DNA of 64,000 bases, taken from Batkoa obscura (Eukaryota > Entomophthoromycota > Entomophthoromycetes > Entomophthorales > Batkoaceae). A model generated the notes under the pieces. The model was not told the DNA's origin, ran no database searches, and saw only the letters and a list, made by a program, of their open reading frames with translations. Shown here piece by piece: positions 47,229 to 60,152 of the stretch (its first letter is position 1; each line of letters opens with the position of its first letter). Position numbers and translations under genes: made by a program. The stretch covers positions 620,001 through 684,000 of the forward strand of contig JASVEC010000019.1 of the NCBI GenBank assembly GCA_030770535.1. The letters are read 5' to 3'.

Positions 47229-48289
47229 TGGTTTGGTTGAATGTTGAAGAAATGGAAATTTGGAAGACTTGGAATTGAAATGTATTTTGGAGATTTTATT
47301 TTTGTTAAATGGTGAATTAACCAATTAAATCCGAGATAGAAATTTGATAGGAAAAATGAAAGTTGGGAATGAGATAGAAAGAAAGCTATATAATAAGGTT
47401 ATGAAATTTAGGTGAATATAGGATTTAATGAAATTTTAAATGAAGAATATTGGGGGTTTAATATAATTTTAGTTTTTTAATATAAAGTGGATCGATTTTT
47501 TGTACTAAAAATGGCAGATAAATTAATAAAATTTCAATAATAAGGAAGCTTCTAAAGCATAAAAATAGAATAGTACTTCGGTATTTTTTTCTTTTTTATT
47601 GATTATAAACAAAGATATAAAATGCGTATTTATGTACTATAAATAGCCATATTTAATTAGCAAAGCTACCAAAATAGTTCGATTGTTGATTGATATTACT
47701 CCTCTATCAATCTATGAGAACTGAAGAAGTTGAACAATTATTAGTTAAGTTCTTAAATAAGACATACTTATACACTAAGCATGGTACATTAATAAGCCAT
47801 TAAAAACTTCCCATTTCGATGAATACAAAAATATAGTTCAATTTTTAATTTTAAATATAAAGATCATCAATTTCAAAAGCCTTATAGTTAGATACAAACT
47901 CTAAACTTAAGTTCAATTTATTTTTTATTTTAAATAGTGTTACAATATAAAACCTAATGACAGAAGGAGGTAATCATAAAAATAAACCTATGTTACTCAT
48001 AAGTAAATTAAAATCAAATTTATATATTAAATTCTAACAATCATCACCACTAAATCAATATTGATTATTTGAATTTATTTAATTCTCAGGTTCAGGCATT
48101 AGTTGTCCTTGGTTAAGAGAATTATAGTACCTGATTATGTAGTTAATCTGTTTGATCTCCAAAACTAAGCTTTGATTGTATTTGATTACTTACGTTATCA
48201 TCATTGAAGTTACTTCTAGCATTAGAAGCAAAGTGACTTCCAAAACCTTTTTATGCTTCAGCACCTACATTCCTATCAAAATTATTACA
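47229..48289. other. intergenic region upstream of UTP25
   Basis: About 1 kb; the right half (48060-48290) contains further sequence like the small secreted gene next to it, e.g. RNVGAEA and GFGSHFASNARSNFNDDN on the minus strand, broken by stops: a decayed C-terminal extension. Otherwise nothing seen. Confidence 0.45.
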
Positions 48290-48457
48290 CTAGATACTTT
48301 GTTCTATTTGGTTTCCAAAACCAAGTTTCAAGTATAGTTGAGTTTGACCAGCGCGTCTAACGTCTTGAACTTGTCTTTTAATAGGAACTTTTTCACTAAT
48401 TAGTACGCTTGAAGCAAAAAATGATGAAAAAGAAATATAGATAAAAGATGTTTTCAT
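48290..48457 (-). CDS. small secreted protein (array member 1), probably truncated
   Basis: 55 residues, MKTSFIYISFSSFFASSVLI signal peptide, then SEKVPIKRQVQDVRRAGQTQ. A dibasic KR follows the prepro part, as for a Kex2-type protease site. The downstream sequence keeps protein-like reading beyond the TAG, so the ancestral protein was longer and this is probably a truncated member. The start shares the MKxS(F/L)(I/V)Y(I/V) pattern with the other array members. Confidence 0.5.
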   Translation of the reverse strand: MKTSFIYISFSSFFASSVLISEKVPIKRQVQDVRRAGQTQLYLKLGFGNQIEQSI

Positions 48458-48715
48458 TGTTTGTTTTTTAATATTGAAGTTGGTTTTTTATATTTAAAGG
48501 ATTAAAAGTGGTTTCTTTATATACTTTTTTATAAAGTATTCATACACTGTTACATAGTAAATTAATAGTGCTCAAAACTAATTTAATGTCATACTTAAAT
48601 GATCAAAGTTATCAAATAAAAATACCTTTTATTCATAGATATCATGAGTAAAATATCTCTTTTTTATTACATAGAAGATAGATAAATGAACAAAGGTAAA
48701 AAAGACGTCAGTATA

Positions 48716-48814
48716 TGGGGGTGTTTTTTTGGCTTCATTACTTTTTCCATCTTTTAAGCATTATTTGAGTGAAAAGATTATTGGTAGAATTCTCAAATAC
48801 AAAAATTCGCCCCA
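48716..48814 (+). repeat. TGGGG-MITE copy 16
   Basis: Plus-oriented, near-consensus left end TGGGGGTGT, right end TTCGCCCCA. It lies upstream of array member 1 and abuts copy 17. Confidence 0.85.
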
Positions 48815-48817
48815 ATA

Positions 48818-48919
48818 TAGAGGTGTTTTTATTTCAACACTCTTTCCATTTTTTAAGCGCTATTTATATTGAGCAGAAAGGCTATCAGTAAAATTCTTAA
48901 ACAGGGAAATACATTTACA
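48818..48919 (+). repeat. TGGGG-MITE copy 17
   Basis: Same orientation and directly adjoining copy 16, sharing the intervening TA. Left end TAGAGGTGT, right end ACATTTACA. Confidence 0.8.
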
Positions 48920-49394
48920 ATGTCCTTTTGGTGTGTAGTAGTATGCTGTTACATAACTGTTTAAAACGAATAAAAGTGATATAATATTAGTTTAATCAGT
49001 CAGTATAACTGTGAATAAAGAAATCACTTTAAAAGAAATAGTTAAAAATAATTACAGCCCATTTTAAGTATATTACATCTTTTATGATCATTTCCTTTAA
49101 AAGCTGCTATTGAAAATTCAAACAATCACTTAAAATAAATACAACTATATCTTATTAACCAAAGTGATCAATTGTCAAAGAAAAATTTAATTTCTAATAG
49201 TTTTTCATTTTATTAAAGATAAAAATACACAGGGTAATAATAAAAATAAAATGGATCTTTAATATTTATAGAATTTTAGAAAGGATAATCAATTTATATA
49301 GAGTTCATTGTCTATCATTACTATCACTCTATCTTTATTTTGTTTTAAGTTATATAAAATCTGAATCTAAATACCATAGCTAAACCATCGCTTT

Positions 49395-49571
49395 TCAAAC
49401 TTTTATTAAAAGGGGTTCTTTTAGATTTAAAATATCTCTTAGCAATTGGTCTTCTGATTCAATATTACGTCTAATGTTTAAAACTTGTGTGTCAATAGGA
49501 GAGTTTCCAGCTATTGGTATACTTAATGTCAAACTTAATAATGAGGAGATAAGGACAAGAGATGCTTTCAT
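49395..49571 (-). CDS. small secreted protein (array member 2)
   Basis: 58 residues: signal peptide MKASLVLISSLLSLTLSIPI, then a polar chain with RR after ~32 residues (LNIRRNIESEDQLL) and KEPLLIKV at the end. No cysteine and no known domain. The upstream region has TTTATATACTTTTTT-like sequence in common with other members. Confidence 0.6.
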   Translation of the reverse strand: MKASLVLISSLLSLTLSIPIAGNSPIDTQVLNIRRNIESEDQLLRDILNLKEPLLIKV

Positions 49572-50794
49572 TTTGTTTACTACTTTTAATACTAATATTT
49601 ATTTATTTGTGTTTTTGTAAATAATAATTGATGCCTTTTATATACTTTTTTAAAATAAAAGTTACAACTTGTTACATTTAAATGAAAGATAATTTTTATA
49701 GCTATTTTTAATCAATTTATTTAACATTGTTATATATGCAATTAAAAAATAAAAGTAAACGAAAATGATCTAATATTTTACCCCAACTAGTTAGCGTAAT
49801 TCTAAGAAATATCTTAAAGACAATTATCTTTTTTTGATTCAAGGATTAAGTGATGAGGATACAGAATTATAAAGCAGCTATAGTTGTTGATTTTCTTGGT
49901 ATACGCTAAAAACATATACCCATTATTTTTATCAAATAAGAGAGAGATCGATAAGTATAACTGTATTAGACTATTTTTGTTCAAAACTAAATTGTTTTTA
50001 AATATAAAAATAGTTAACTATTGTAACTAATAGCTTATTTATTTCTTACTAGCGCAATATAAAACCACAATAAAAACGCAATTATTGATAGTAAATCCAG
50101 TCTTGCAACTTTAAAAGTTTCCAGTCATAGATGCAGCCATAGTTGTATATATTCACAAAGATATCTAAATAAAGGAAATCTAATGTAACTATTGTAACTC
50201 ATTTATGGTAAATTAACCAATCAGAGGCCAATAAGGTAAGATTTAGTAACACTGATCTGTTTTAGTCTAACAAATAAAATCCATTTTTTAGTCAGAATAG
50301 TTAAGTTAGAGTTTAGTAATTTTTTGTAGCTATGTTAGTAAACCAGTACTTGTTTTTCACATAAATTAGTTATTGCCAAGATAAGGCTCTATAGTTAATT
50401 AGAACAACTTTATTTGAACTAACTTATCTAAATATTTTATTTAGGAGTAGTTTTTTAAAAGCACCTATTAAACTTTTTACTGTAGCTTTTTGAACTTTTT
50501 TAAAAGAAATTAGGGAATATTCAAATCAGTTTTATTTTTTTACTCAATTTTTAAATATTTTGTATTTCAAAAACCTCTTAAGATTTATAAAAATAAATTT
50601 TTTATCAAAAAGCAAAATACTTAATAACTTTAAATTATTTTGTTATAATATGTATTATAAACTAGCAGAATTTTTATTAAGTTTGGTAAAAGTTGCTATA
50701 TCAGCAAAAACTTTACCAATGCGATTCATATATTATAACTTTACTTAATATCAGTACATCACTTTAGTAAAGTTTTTGCTTGATTAACTAACTG

Positions 50795-51205
50795 TAAGTC
50801 GAAAGGTCTTGGTTTATATAACTAAGGTAGACTTGAAGCATCAAGGATGCAGACGTAATAGGCTACGAATTATGTAACACAAATAGAATAGACAATACTG
50901 CTGTAAAATCTACGTAAAATACTATCGGAAAGATTTAATGGCTTTATTGAAGGTACAATATCAGGGACTAATTCAATTAGAAAGTCTTGAGTTGTTATTT
51001 TTTAGGATTCCTTTTATACTCCAAGAAGTATGAATACTAAAACGGAGAGATAATGTCCTCCAGAATTACATGACAGAAATTCTCATAGCAAATCAAAATA
51101 AAAGGTCCGGAATTGATTGTGCCTGAACTCGAGAACACAACGACTTGAGTGATTATCATGTTATAATCAATCATGGAGCTGACAAAGCGATATATTACAG
51201 CATTT
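50795..51205 (+). mobile_element. diverged LTR-like copy (fossil)
   Basis: Forward copy related to 26671-27070 (shared AAGTCGAAAGGTCTT, ACAAATAGAATAGACAATAC and ACAAAGCGATAT strings), lacking the first ~70 bp. By eye about a quarter of positions differ, so it is much older than the copies at 23-27 kb. No internal retroelement sequence. Confidence 0.65.
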
Positions 51206-51513
51206 TATGATAAATGATATGAAATTATTAAGTGTTTTTGCTCTTTAATAAGAAACTTATATAGAATTTTAAAAAAATAGTTAGTATTATATATATAATT
51301 AAGATTTTATATACTTTTTTAATAAATAGCTGCATATTAATAAATGTGATTTAGAATATAACTAACAAAAACAGTATGACATGATAATTTAGTGATAACA
51401 TAATAAAAATAATAAAATACTTTAAACTAAAGTTAATTTTAATACATTTTAAATATTTTTTATTTTTTATAAATCTCTAAAAAACTAAATTAAATTAGAT
51501 CTCAAATTATATA

Positions 51514-51603
51514 TGGGTTTTTTATTCTTACTTTTTCTATTTTTTAAGCGCTATTTGAGTGAAAAAATTATTAGTAAAATTCTTACACAAAAATATATCC
51601 CCA
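51514..51603 (+). repeat. TGGGG-MITE copy 18
   Basis: Plus-oriented, flanked by TA both sides; left arm shortened (TGGGTTTTTTATTC), centre AAGCGCTATTTGAG intact, right end ATATCCCCA. Confidence 0.85.
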
Positions 51604-52742
51604 TATATATAAAATCTAGTTTGATCAATTAATTTAGCAAAATAAAATAGTTTTTGATATCAATTTTTGAAAACTGTTATGATTTGCTAACTATTTTTTA
51701 AATATTTTATTAATAAATATAAATAATTATAAACACAAAGCAAAAATAAGTTATAAAGTTATTATTTTTTTATCCTTTCATTTGCAAAATTTTTAATAAC
51801 TCATTAACAAAATCCATTAACATTAATAAAAATTATAAGTAAAACTATAAAATAAATATATAAATTACAAATAATCAAATAATTAAAAATAGCTATAAAT
51901 TATTTATTAAAGCCCTGAAAAGTTCAAACTTGATAAACTTATTTTCATTTTTATTATTTTTGTTTTATTTGATTTTTACTACCAGCTATTAATGATATCA
52001 TTAAGCTATATTTCAATAGTAACTTTTTAATTTATTTATTAGCAGAAGTTAATTTATTAAGTAAAATAGTCAAAATAAAAGCTAACAAAAAGAAGATATA
52101 GACAAACAGTAACTTTATTATTTATGCTTTTGAAATAGTGAATTTAATTTATTATATATCTTAAGATTAAATTCAATACTTTAGTATATCTTTTTAATAA
52201 GCTGCTGTATACTATTATATCTAGATAATCAATGCTTCTATCAGTTTACAAATATGATTATATAGTTATACATTAATTCAAAATAAAATTAATGTTTAAT
52301 AGCTACTGTAGTATAATTCTTTTTTAAAAGAACAAATTAAAGCAACTATAGCTTATTTTAAATAAACTATGATTACAGCTGTTATAGCTCTTTTGAAATC
52401 TGATTTATGATAATTTTTATAAGCAAATTATCCATGTGTCAATTTTACACATTAAACTGTATTTAATATTCATTAAAAGTTTTTCTATGGAGTTTTTAAA
52501 GGATTTATATCTCAAGTAATCTATAAAAAAATACATATCAAAATAAAGCAGAGTCATACTACAAGGCCCCCCTTTTTTCTTTTTTTATTTACAAATAGTT
52601 TAATATGGTTGCTAAAAATATTGGTTTTAAAATTAGAAGCAATTTTACAAAAACAAAAATTAGTCTCAACTTATTTTTATTTTGAAACATAGATATAAAT
52701 TACAATATATTCAGAGGGTTAAAAAGTAACTAAATATTTATA

Positions 52743-52915
52743 TTATGGGATCTCATCCAATAAGCCTCCTTTTCTACCTCCAGTCAATAGTGATGCCTGT
52801 TGAGCTACGTTTCCAGTAGCAGCTTCTCGAACTTGATTTTCGTCTTCAGAAACTTATTCATCAATTGAAATGCCTAAAGTAAAAGTTAGTAGGAGATGAC
52901 ACAAACAATATACCT
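52743..52915 (-). pseudogene. small secreted protein relic (array member 3)
   Basis: Reads LLLTFTLGISIDE, one stop, then VSEDENQVREAATGNVAQQA ... GGRKGGLLDEIP. This is clearly a paralog of the gene at 53857-54063 (ENQVQKAATGNVAQQVPPL). The N-terminal Met-Lys signal start is lost and the frame has an in-frame stop. Confidence 0.75.
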
Positions 52916-53589
52916 TTGCTATTTTTACTTTTTTAGTATTAAATTCAAGCTTTTTATATCTCTGAAAGGTAAAGTTGATATTTTTACACTTTTTTGAGTT
53001 ATCTAACTATGCCAAGATAGTCAGTTATCAATACCTTTAAATGAAAGCCACATAAGTACACACCGATTTAAATAGAAGTAATACGAATGATCTGAAGTTT
53101 ACTTAAATAGTTAGTGTGACTATAAGCATAAAATTTTTTGAAAGGGATGAACTAAAGCTGGCTTTAACACATTTAAACAATTTATTGTTTTAGTGTTACT
53201 TAAAATTTGGTTTTAGAGTTGTTAAAGTTCAATTATATAATACTAGCTGTGTTCATTTATGAATAGAATTTTAAATCTAAATTTTGTCAAAGCCAAAGAT
53301 TAAGCTTTAAAGTAAGCACTAAATAATAGCCAAATAGTTTCTGCGAGAATATGGATGTTTAAATTTAAACAGCTGTGATTGATCTAGTTCAGGGTTACGT
53401 TTGATTTTATGTAATTTTATAAATTTAAAATTAACATTCAACTTGATATGGCAAAGTTAACTCAAGCACCCATTTTCAAAAAAGAGTTGTGTTACTATCC
53501 GTTAACTTTTTTTCTAAAATTTATGAAAGGATTTAGACCTCAAGTGGTTTTTCAAATAAACAAAGTAGAATTGTTACAAAACTACCATT

Positions 53590-53690
53590 TGGGAGTGTTT
53601 TTTTTGACTTCATTGTTTTTTCCATTTTTCAAGCGCTATTTAAGCGGAAAATTTGTTGGTAAAATTCTTAAACACAAAAATACATCCCCA
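53590..53690 (+). repeat. TGGGG-MITE copy 19
   Basis: 101 bp; right half nearly consensus (AAGCGCTATTTAAGCGGAAA ... ACATCCCCA), left end TTGGGAGTG. It sits between array members 3 and 4. Confidence 0.9.
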
Positions 53691-53856
53691 TTTATTCCTT
53701 TTTTATTTGCAAACTATTCAATATAGTCAAAAAGTTTAATATAAAGAAATTAGAAATAATTTTACAAAATAAAGATTAGTTTCAGTTTATTTTTATTTTA
53801 AGCACAAAATATATTCCAGTATCGTTGAAAGGTTAAAATAGCCATAGATTTAATAT

Positions 53857-54063
53857 TCATAAGATTCCTGGTATAAGTGTACCACCTAATAGACCTTCTT
53901 TTTTACCTCTTTTTCTATCTCCAACCAACGGTGGTACCTGCTGAGCTACGTTTCCAGTAGCAGCTTTTTGAACTTGATTTTCATCTGCAGAAACTTGCTC
54001 ACCAACTGGAACACTTAAAGTAAAGGTTAGTAAAGAGAGAACATAGACAAAAGATGTTTTCAT
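53857..54063 (-). CDS. small secreted protein (array member 4)
   Basis: 68 residues. Signal peptide MKTSFVYVLSLLTFTLSVPV, then GEQVSADENQVQKAATGNVA, then PLVGDRKRGKKEGLLGGTLI to the C-terminus. The KR (RKRGKK) just before the hydrophobic glycine-rich end would be a Kex2-type site releasing a ~16-residue GKKEGLLGGTLIPGIL peptide; this is inference from the motif. The best-kept member of the array, with a decayed neighbour copy at 52743. No known domain. Confidence 0.65.
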   Translation of the reverse strand: MKTSFVYVLSLLTFTLSVPVGEQVSADENQVQKAATGNVAQQVPPLVGDRKRGKKEGLLGGTLIPGIL

Positions 54064-54792
54064 TGTTTTTGTTTATTTAAAATATTGAATTTGGGGTTTC
54101 TATGTCTATTAGAAGGTAAAAGTTGATGCTTTTATACATTTCTCTGAGAAGTTGTTATACAGTTACACTAATATAATCAGTTATTATCAATATTTTTAAG
54201 TATAGTTATGTAGTCACAAATTTAAATAAAAGTAATGCGAATGATCTAATTTTTACTTAGATGGTGTGGCTGTAAAGATGAAATTTTTTAAAAGGGATAA
54301 ATTAAAGCCAACTGCAATACACATTAAAAACAGTTTAAGCATTAAAATAATTGATAGTAATATTTTTAGGCTATGATAAAATAATGATAGCTTATTTAAA
54401 ATATAGAATACAGCTTTTAATAATTTAAGTTTGTATTTAAAAGTTTTGTTTTATTGAATTTAAAAAATTCTATTCAAAAAGCAATACTTTTATAACGTTG
54501 TTTAGTTTGATATTTTTAGTAATAAAATTTACTTTATTGAAATATTGAATATTACTTAATATTAATAATGTAAACAAAATTAGCCGCTTTTTTGTTTTAA
54601 ACATTAACTAATCACAGTGTTTACTATTAACCCTAATCACAACAGCAATTGTGATTTTGACACAAACATGATTTTAATATTGTCATTAAAATTAACTTTG
54701 GTATTATGTATTAATATTTTTGTAACAATATAACGCTTGCTTAACTTGTTTTAAAATCAAAAAAAATATCCCTTATATAATATGAAAACTTT

Positions 54793-54846
54793 AAGCGTTG
54801 TTTGAGCGGAAGGATCATTAATAAATTTTAAAAAAAATACATCCCT
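54793..54846 (+). repeat. TGGGG-MITE copy 20 (right half)
   Basis: Only the centre and right end remain: CTTTAAGCGTTGTTTGAGCG ... ACATCCCTA. Confidence 0.65.
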
Positions 54847-55734
54847 ATACAACAAAGCAATAAGAAAATATCAAAAAACTGTTTGTATCCCTTATCCTTG
54901 AATTTGGAATAGCGGAAAGCTCTTTGAGATAAACTGTTTATCTATGTAAAAAGTTAAGATAAGAACAAGAGCATTTGGTTTAGATTATTGATTAGTATAG
55001 GTAACAGTGATGGAAAAAAATAGCAGAATTATAGCAGAAAGACTAGGCGAGAGATGTTCAGATAAAAATCGGTGACTCAAGTAAACTTATAAAGTTAACA
55101 ATCACAAAAAGGATTTGACTCAAAAGAAAACATTGCTATGTGAAACATCAGAGGTTTGAAGATAAGTGATATTAGTAAAGATAAATGAAAAAATTATTCA
55201 TTTACCTTAGAGCAAAAGTAGCAATATAAAGCAAGAAAAAGAAAGTATTTTTGTTTTGTGCTGGAATGAAAACATAAGATCAAACTAACTATATTAAAGT
55301 TAGATTTTTTCGGGTAACATATGGACTAATGATCTAAATGTCTATATAAGCTCTAAAAACAATGTTTGAGGTTCAAGGATTGATATGTGAATTTATAATT
55401 ATTAAAAAAGCTTGAAGATTTAGATTTACACGTGTGGTAGGTGGCTATTTCGTAAAAAGTATCTTGATAATATTGTAAAAGTATAGAAATAAGCTAGGTC
55501 GGAGTTTAGTTGGGACGTTATCAAAAAGTGAGGGTATAAAAAAGGGAAGGTATAAAAAACCCAATAAAACCAAGATGTGAGTAAAAAGTGAGGTCATATT
55601 TGTTTTTTGTCTTTTTGCCTTTACAAAAGCCTTTAGTTTTAACTAGACTAGCTTATAAATTATTTATATCTAAATTAATTATAATTTATTTTTTTAATTT
55701 GCTATAAATATAGATATAAATCTAGAGTGATATG

Positions 55735-55784
55735 AAGTAGAGAGTAAAAAATGGAAAGATTGATGAAACGAAAAAAATACCCCA
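55735..55784 (-). repeat. TGGGG-MITE copy 21 (fragment)
   Basis: Terminal ~50 bp only, AAAAATGGAAAGATTGATGA ... ATACCCCAT. Confidence 0.55.
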
Positions 55785-56462
55785 TGTTTTTATAATACTT
55801 TGATACAACAATAAAACTACGTAATAATATAGGTGCCTTTTTTACATACTTTCGTTAAAAATCAAGGTATTAATAAATGATAATATGCCTTTAATTGTAT
55901 TCTAATAATACCAAAAAATTATAGTTGGTATAAAATAGTAACACTAAAAAGCATCAATAATTTTTCGAAATAGAAATAAAGCTAAATAATAGATAAATGA
56001 AATTAAAATACTTTTCTAACAAAACAAAAATAGGCATTTAAATATATAGTATATGATATTTCCATGCTACCTTTGAAAAAGCTACTAATGCTTTTTAATC
56101 ATACTCTTTTACATTTTGCCAAATTCGTAACGCAGTTGTTTACTACCTTGACTCATTAGTATTCTAAAATGCTTAAAGATTTATGAGGAAAGATGTAAAA
56201 TAATCGTATTATTCCCTATCTCTCAATAAAAACTAATAGTTAGCAAAAGGGCAATTTATAAACCTTATAAAATCAAAATTTAATTTAATCTATTTTTTAT
56301 TTAAACGTATAATTATATAATGCCATGATGGAAAAGGAGAACAAAAAATAAGCTGTATCTTCAAAATCAAGCTCTTAAAACTTGTCACTACTAATATTAA
56401 TCTAGTAATTTATTTTCATATTACCACTTGATTATTTGTGCCTATTCCCCCCCACTTGACTT

Positions 56463-56771
56463 TCAGGATCGGCTTACCTCTTGGTTTAGATTATTTACAT
56501 TCCTTTCATTCAAATTGCTTTGCGTGTCTTGATTTGATAGACTTCCAAAGTCATGAATTGCTTTTGCCTGCCTAAATAAATTTCTACCTCTAGGGTTTCG
56601 TTGCTCATTATGTTCTACTTGATTCCCAGAACCACTCATTGATTGTAGTTGAGGCGAAACAGCACCTTTAACTTTTTCAATCGATTGGCCATCTGTAGAG
56701 CCCTTATCATCAATTGGTATACTTAAATTAAGAGCTAATAAAAAGGGTATATAGACAAGAGATGCTTTCAT
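56463..56771 (-). CDS. small secreted protein (array member 5)
   Basis: 102 residues from the ATG at 56771; an in-frame upstream Met exists, but MKASLVYIPFLLALNLSIPI is the array's shared signal-peptide start. The mature part is polar and Asn/Gln/Ser-rich: DDKGSTDGQ, EQRNPRGRNLFRQAKAIHDF, and NERNVNNLNQEVSRS. No cysteine. The SIPIDDK after the signal corresponds to SxPxDEK in others. Confidence 0.65.
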   Translation of the reverse strand: MKASLVYIPFLLALNLSIPIDDKGSTDGQSIEKVKGAVSPQLQSMSGSGNQVEHNEQRNPRGRNLFRQAKAIHDFGSLSNQDTQSNLNERNVNNLNQEVSRS

Positions 56772-57854
56772 TTTACGTTTTTTAATATTGAATTTATTTA
56801 TTATAGATAACAATTGGTGCTCTTTTATATTCCTTTAATGGATGGCTATTGTTAATTGCATACCAATTTAAAAGATGAGCAGTAAACGCAATCTAACACT
56901 ATACTCAAATGATCGGTATTTTTTATTTTATTTTAATATCTAGTTATAAATTGGTATACACCAAATTAAAACTAATCAAGAAAAATAATTGAATGTTTTA
57001 TCTGGGCAGTTAGCGCAACTATAAAAAAGGAAATTGTTTTAGAAGTGTATAATTAAAATTAATTTTAGCGCATCTCTGACGTTACACTCTTTTGATATCA
57101 TTTCTTTAACAATTTTATGATTGGAAAACCAAACAGTAATTAACTTAGCTATTAAAATTTGCTAAAAATCAGGATGAGTCTAAATGAAGTGAAATAGCAA
57201 ATTCAAATGAAAATTAGAAGTGTAGAATAAAATCTAGTTAGAGTCTAAAATTATTTTTATCTGGTTGGGATTTCGGATCTAACTAAACTCTGTGCTCTGC
57301 TTCTCTTGCCATCTTAAGTTATGCTCAAGACATTGAATTTGATTCTTCCTTTTTATGTTTGACCTCTTCCCTTTTTTTCAAATTTTTACTATCATCAATT
57401 GATGTCTCAGTTATCTGACTTATTTATAAATAACTCTATAAGCTAGTGGCTGGCTTTCGATGTGATGATTCATCCTTATATGTATGTATTTTTCAATCAG
57501 ATCTTCTTGAATGAACTTTTTTCTTAGTTTTAAATTAAATTGGGTTAGCTATTTAAAATAAGTTTTGACTGAAGAGTACGTTGACTTATCTACTCTAGCT
57601 ACTCCCTATAGCCTGCCAGTTTACGTCCAACTCTTAATCAAAGCCTTTCTTAATAAGCATTAATTTGATATAAATATTGTCTTAAGCATTTATTTTCAAA
57701 GAAAAAAAGCAATACTCCTTATCCGTTAATGAATCTACAATTTTAAAGAAAAGTAAATGCTTGCAGCTAATCTCGACTTATTTTTTATTCTAGAATAAAT
57801 ATAATATAAAACACGCGTAACCAAAAAAGTAAAAAACAACTTGTATTTTATCAT
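56772..57854. other. intergenic region
   Basis: Upstream region of array member 5, then about 600 bp with faint protein-like reading on the minus strand near 57310-57440 (ITETSIDDSKNLKKREEVKH), broken and unrecognised. Confidence 0.4.
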
Positions 57855-58544
57855 TTACAAGATCTCCAAAAGGCCACCTTTATTACCACCAGTAGCCCGA
57901 TTACTGTTGTACTATTATCCGTCACTTGACTATTACTGCTATTTCTGTCGGCTTGGTTGGTGCAGGGGTTTAGTATGAGATTGTTGGGGATAAGGTTCTT
58001 CAGGTTGATCATTATCTTCATAACTATTTGGACTAGAGAAAATTTGACCATGGTTCCCTACATTATGCGCTCTACTGGGTTTTTGAAGTTTAAGTCCATG
58101 AGGTTTGCATCTGTGAGTTTGAGATTGGCCACCGCCTCTAAGACTGTTAGAGTCACTTGAATATTGATTGCGGTCACTTACATTAAAGCTCCTATTCGTG
58201 TCGCTATTGAAACTTGGGTTATTATCTCCATCAAAACCTATACCAATACCTTAATCAAAGCTTCTATTAATACCTAAATCAAAGCCTATGTTGATTCCTC
58301 CATTGATACCCCCAACATTGCCTCGATTGAAGCCTACATGAATACCTTATATTGATACTTACATGAATACCTGCGCTAGCGCCTCCATTAAAACCCCTGC
58401 TACTACCATTGGAACCTCTGTAAAGAAAAATTTTACTTTTTGCGAGGTATTGGTATTTTCTTGAGTGTCAATATAAGCTTGTTCATCAGTTGAGGCACCT
58501 GAACTTAAAGCAAATAAGGAAATACTGACAAGGGATGATTTTAT
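57855..58544 (-). pseudogene. large Gly/Asn-rich secreted protein relic (array member 6)
   Basis: Reads KSSLVSISLFALSSGASTDE at the start, where the expected initiator is ATA instead of ATG. Then GSNGSSRGFNGG, NGGINIGFDLGINRSFD and GIGIGFDGDNNPSFNSDTNR in shifting frames, and a C-terminus NRATGGNKGGLLEIL that resembles GGLLDEIP of member 3. Several stops and frame changes break it. The ancestor was a ~220-residue repetitive secreted protein. Confidence 0.65.
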
Positions 58545-60152
58545 TATTTATTTATCGTATTTTAGATTTAGCGTTTTAGTTTAAAGATTTTTTTAAAAAT
58601 ATGTTGAGATATTTTTTTAGTAGTTTAATATCAAGCATATTTTCTATTAATTGTCCTTTTTTGCTATTCTAAATTTAAAAATTAATTAACCAGTATGCTA
58701 TCTAAACTTAGAGGTACATTAGCTACTAGCTAATTGCTAACTAAAGTAAAAGTTAAGTTAGTAAGCCTCAAACCAGTATGAAGAACAAATAGCTGGTTAT
58801 AAAATTTATCATTCGCCAGCACAGATCCAAGCTCAAAAGATACTGGTTAATTAATTTTTAAACTTTAAAATAGTAAAAAAGGACGATTGGTAAAAAAATA
58901 TTACTATATATATTTATCCTCCTAGAACTTATCACAACAAATTGGTGATAAATTTTAGAGTTTGCTATTTGCCTGGTTGATTTTTTTTAGAGCCAAATTA
59001 TTACTTTTAAACTATCTTTAACTAAAATTTGCTTTTAAACAATCAATTAGGGTAGTATTAAATCTGCAAAAGCTACATTCGTCCTAAATGCCAACTAAAA
59101 AATTTATAAAACTAATCATTTTGAATAATACATGTTATTATTCCAATCCTTTTATGACCTAGCTGTCTGCTCATTTTAAAAAAATTCATGTTGAAATTAG
59201 GCAAAAATATAAGGAAAAGACTCTAAAAAATCGATTATACAAATAGTTAAAAATCAGTACTAAATAACTGTAGAAGAGCTGCAACAGCTGTAAACCTTAA
59301 TCCCAAGGCTATGTAAAATAATATAAGTAAATTCAAATTTAAAATTCAATTGTTTTTCAAGTTTGATTTATTACGAATATTATAAATAAGAGTGACTGCT
59401 ATGAGACATTTTTTTGATTACTTTTAAGATAACAGTATAAAGTGTTTTTATAGAGATGTGTTTTTTTGCTTAAGAACCCTACCAGTAATCTTCCACTCGA
59501 ACAGCACTCGAAAAGTAGAAAAAGTGATGTAACTAAAAAAACACCTCCATATGTACTATTATTCCGCTAGTAATATTTTTTAAATTTTATGTGCCAGAAA
59601 ATGGACAAAAAATTAGAAAAAATATCCGATATATTCAATTGGTGTTCTCAATACATTCATTTATGTTGCTAAGTTTTAAATGAAAGGCATTTGACATTTT
59701 GTATGGGTTTAATTTTGTAATGTGTGTTGACTTTTTTATTTTAGTAGTGGCAGAAATAATAAAAATTGAGCATATTTGTCTTTTAAGTGTAAAATAACAT
59801 GTAACTATCATTTATTCAGACTAAATCTAAATTATTTTATAACATGAATTCTAAAAACTTTCTTACAGTTATATATTTTTACTTCTTAATAGAGTATACT
59901 TTAAATATAGTAAAAAGACATTCGAAAGCCTGAAACTCCAACAAATGTATAAAAAAACTCATATTCCTTAGTAAAAAAACCCAATTTCAAAAAAAAACAT
60001 ATAAACGCATATAACCTAAAAACAATTTGTTTTTTATTTTGATGAATATAAATATAAAAAGTGTTGGCAGGTAGGGAGAGGCATAAATATAAAAGGTATC
60101 CTATTTAAATAATCCTAAAAGTCTATCACTACTTCGGCCTAACATTTTATGG
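58545..60152. other. intergenic region
   Basis: AT-rich; one MITE copy (59451-59549); no gene seen. Confidence 0.5.
59451..59549 (-). repeat. TGGGG-MITE copy 22
   Basis: Minus-oriented, flanked by TA; ends TAGAGATGT and ACACCTCCA; centre diverged (CCACTCGAACAGCACTCGAA). Confidence 0.8.

Larger units (their letters stand above)
49572..52742. other. gene-poor region with degraded repeats
   Basis: Contains at 50490-50660 a degraded relative of the element A 3' tail (TTTTGTATTTCAAAAACCTC...), at 50795-51205 a diverged LTR-like copy, and at 51514-51603 a MITE. A short hairpin GGTAAAAGTTGC/GCAAAAACTTTACC lies near 50685. No credible gene. Confidence 0.5.
54064..56462. other. gene-poor region with MITE fragments
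   Basis: Two MITE fragments (54793-54846, 55735-55784). The part from about 54990 to 55600 is purine-rich on the plus strand but has no open frame of note. Confidence 0.5.

Noticed and set aside
50560-50748. 62-residue open frame
   Set aside because: It overlaps degraded element A-tail sequence and has no protein-like pattern.
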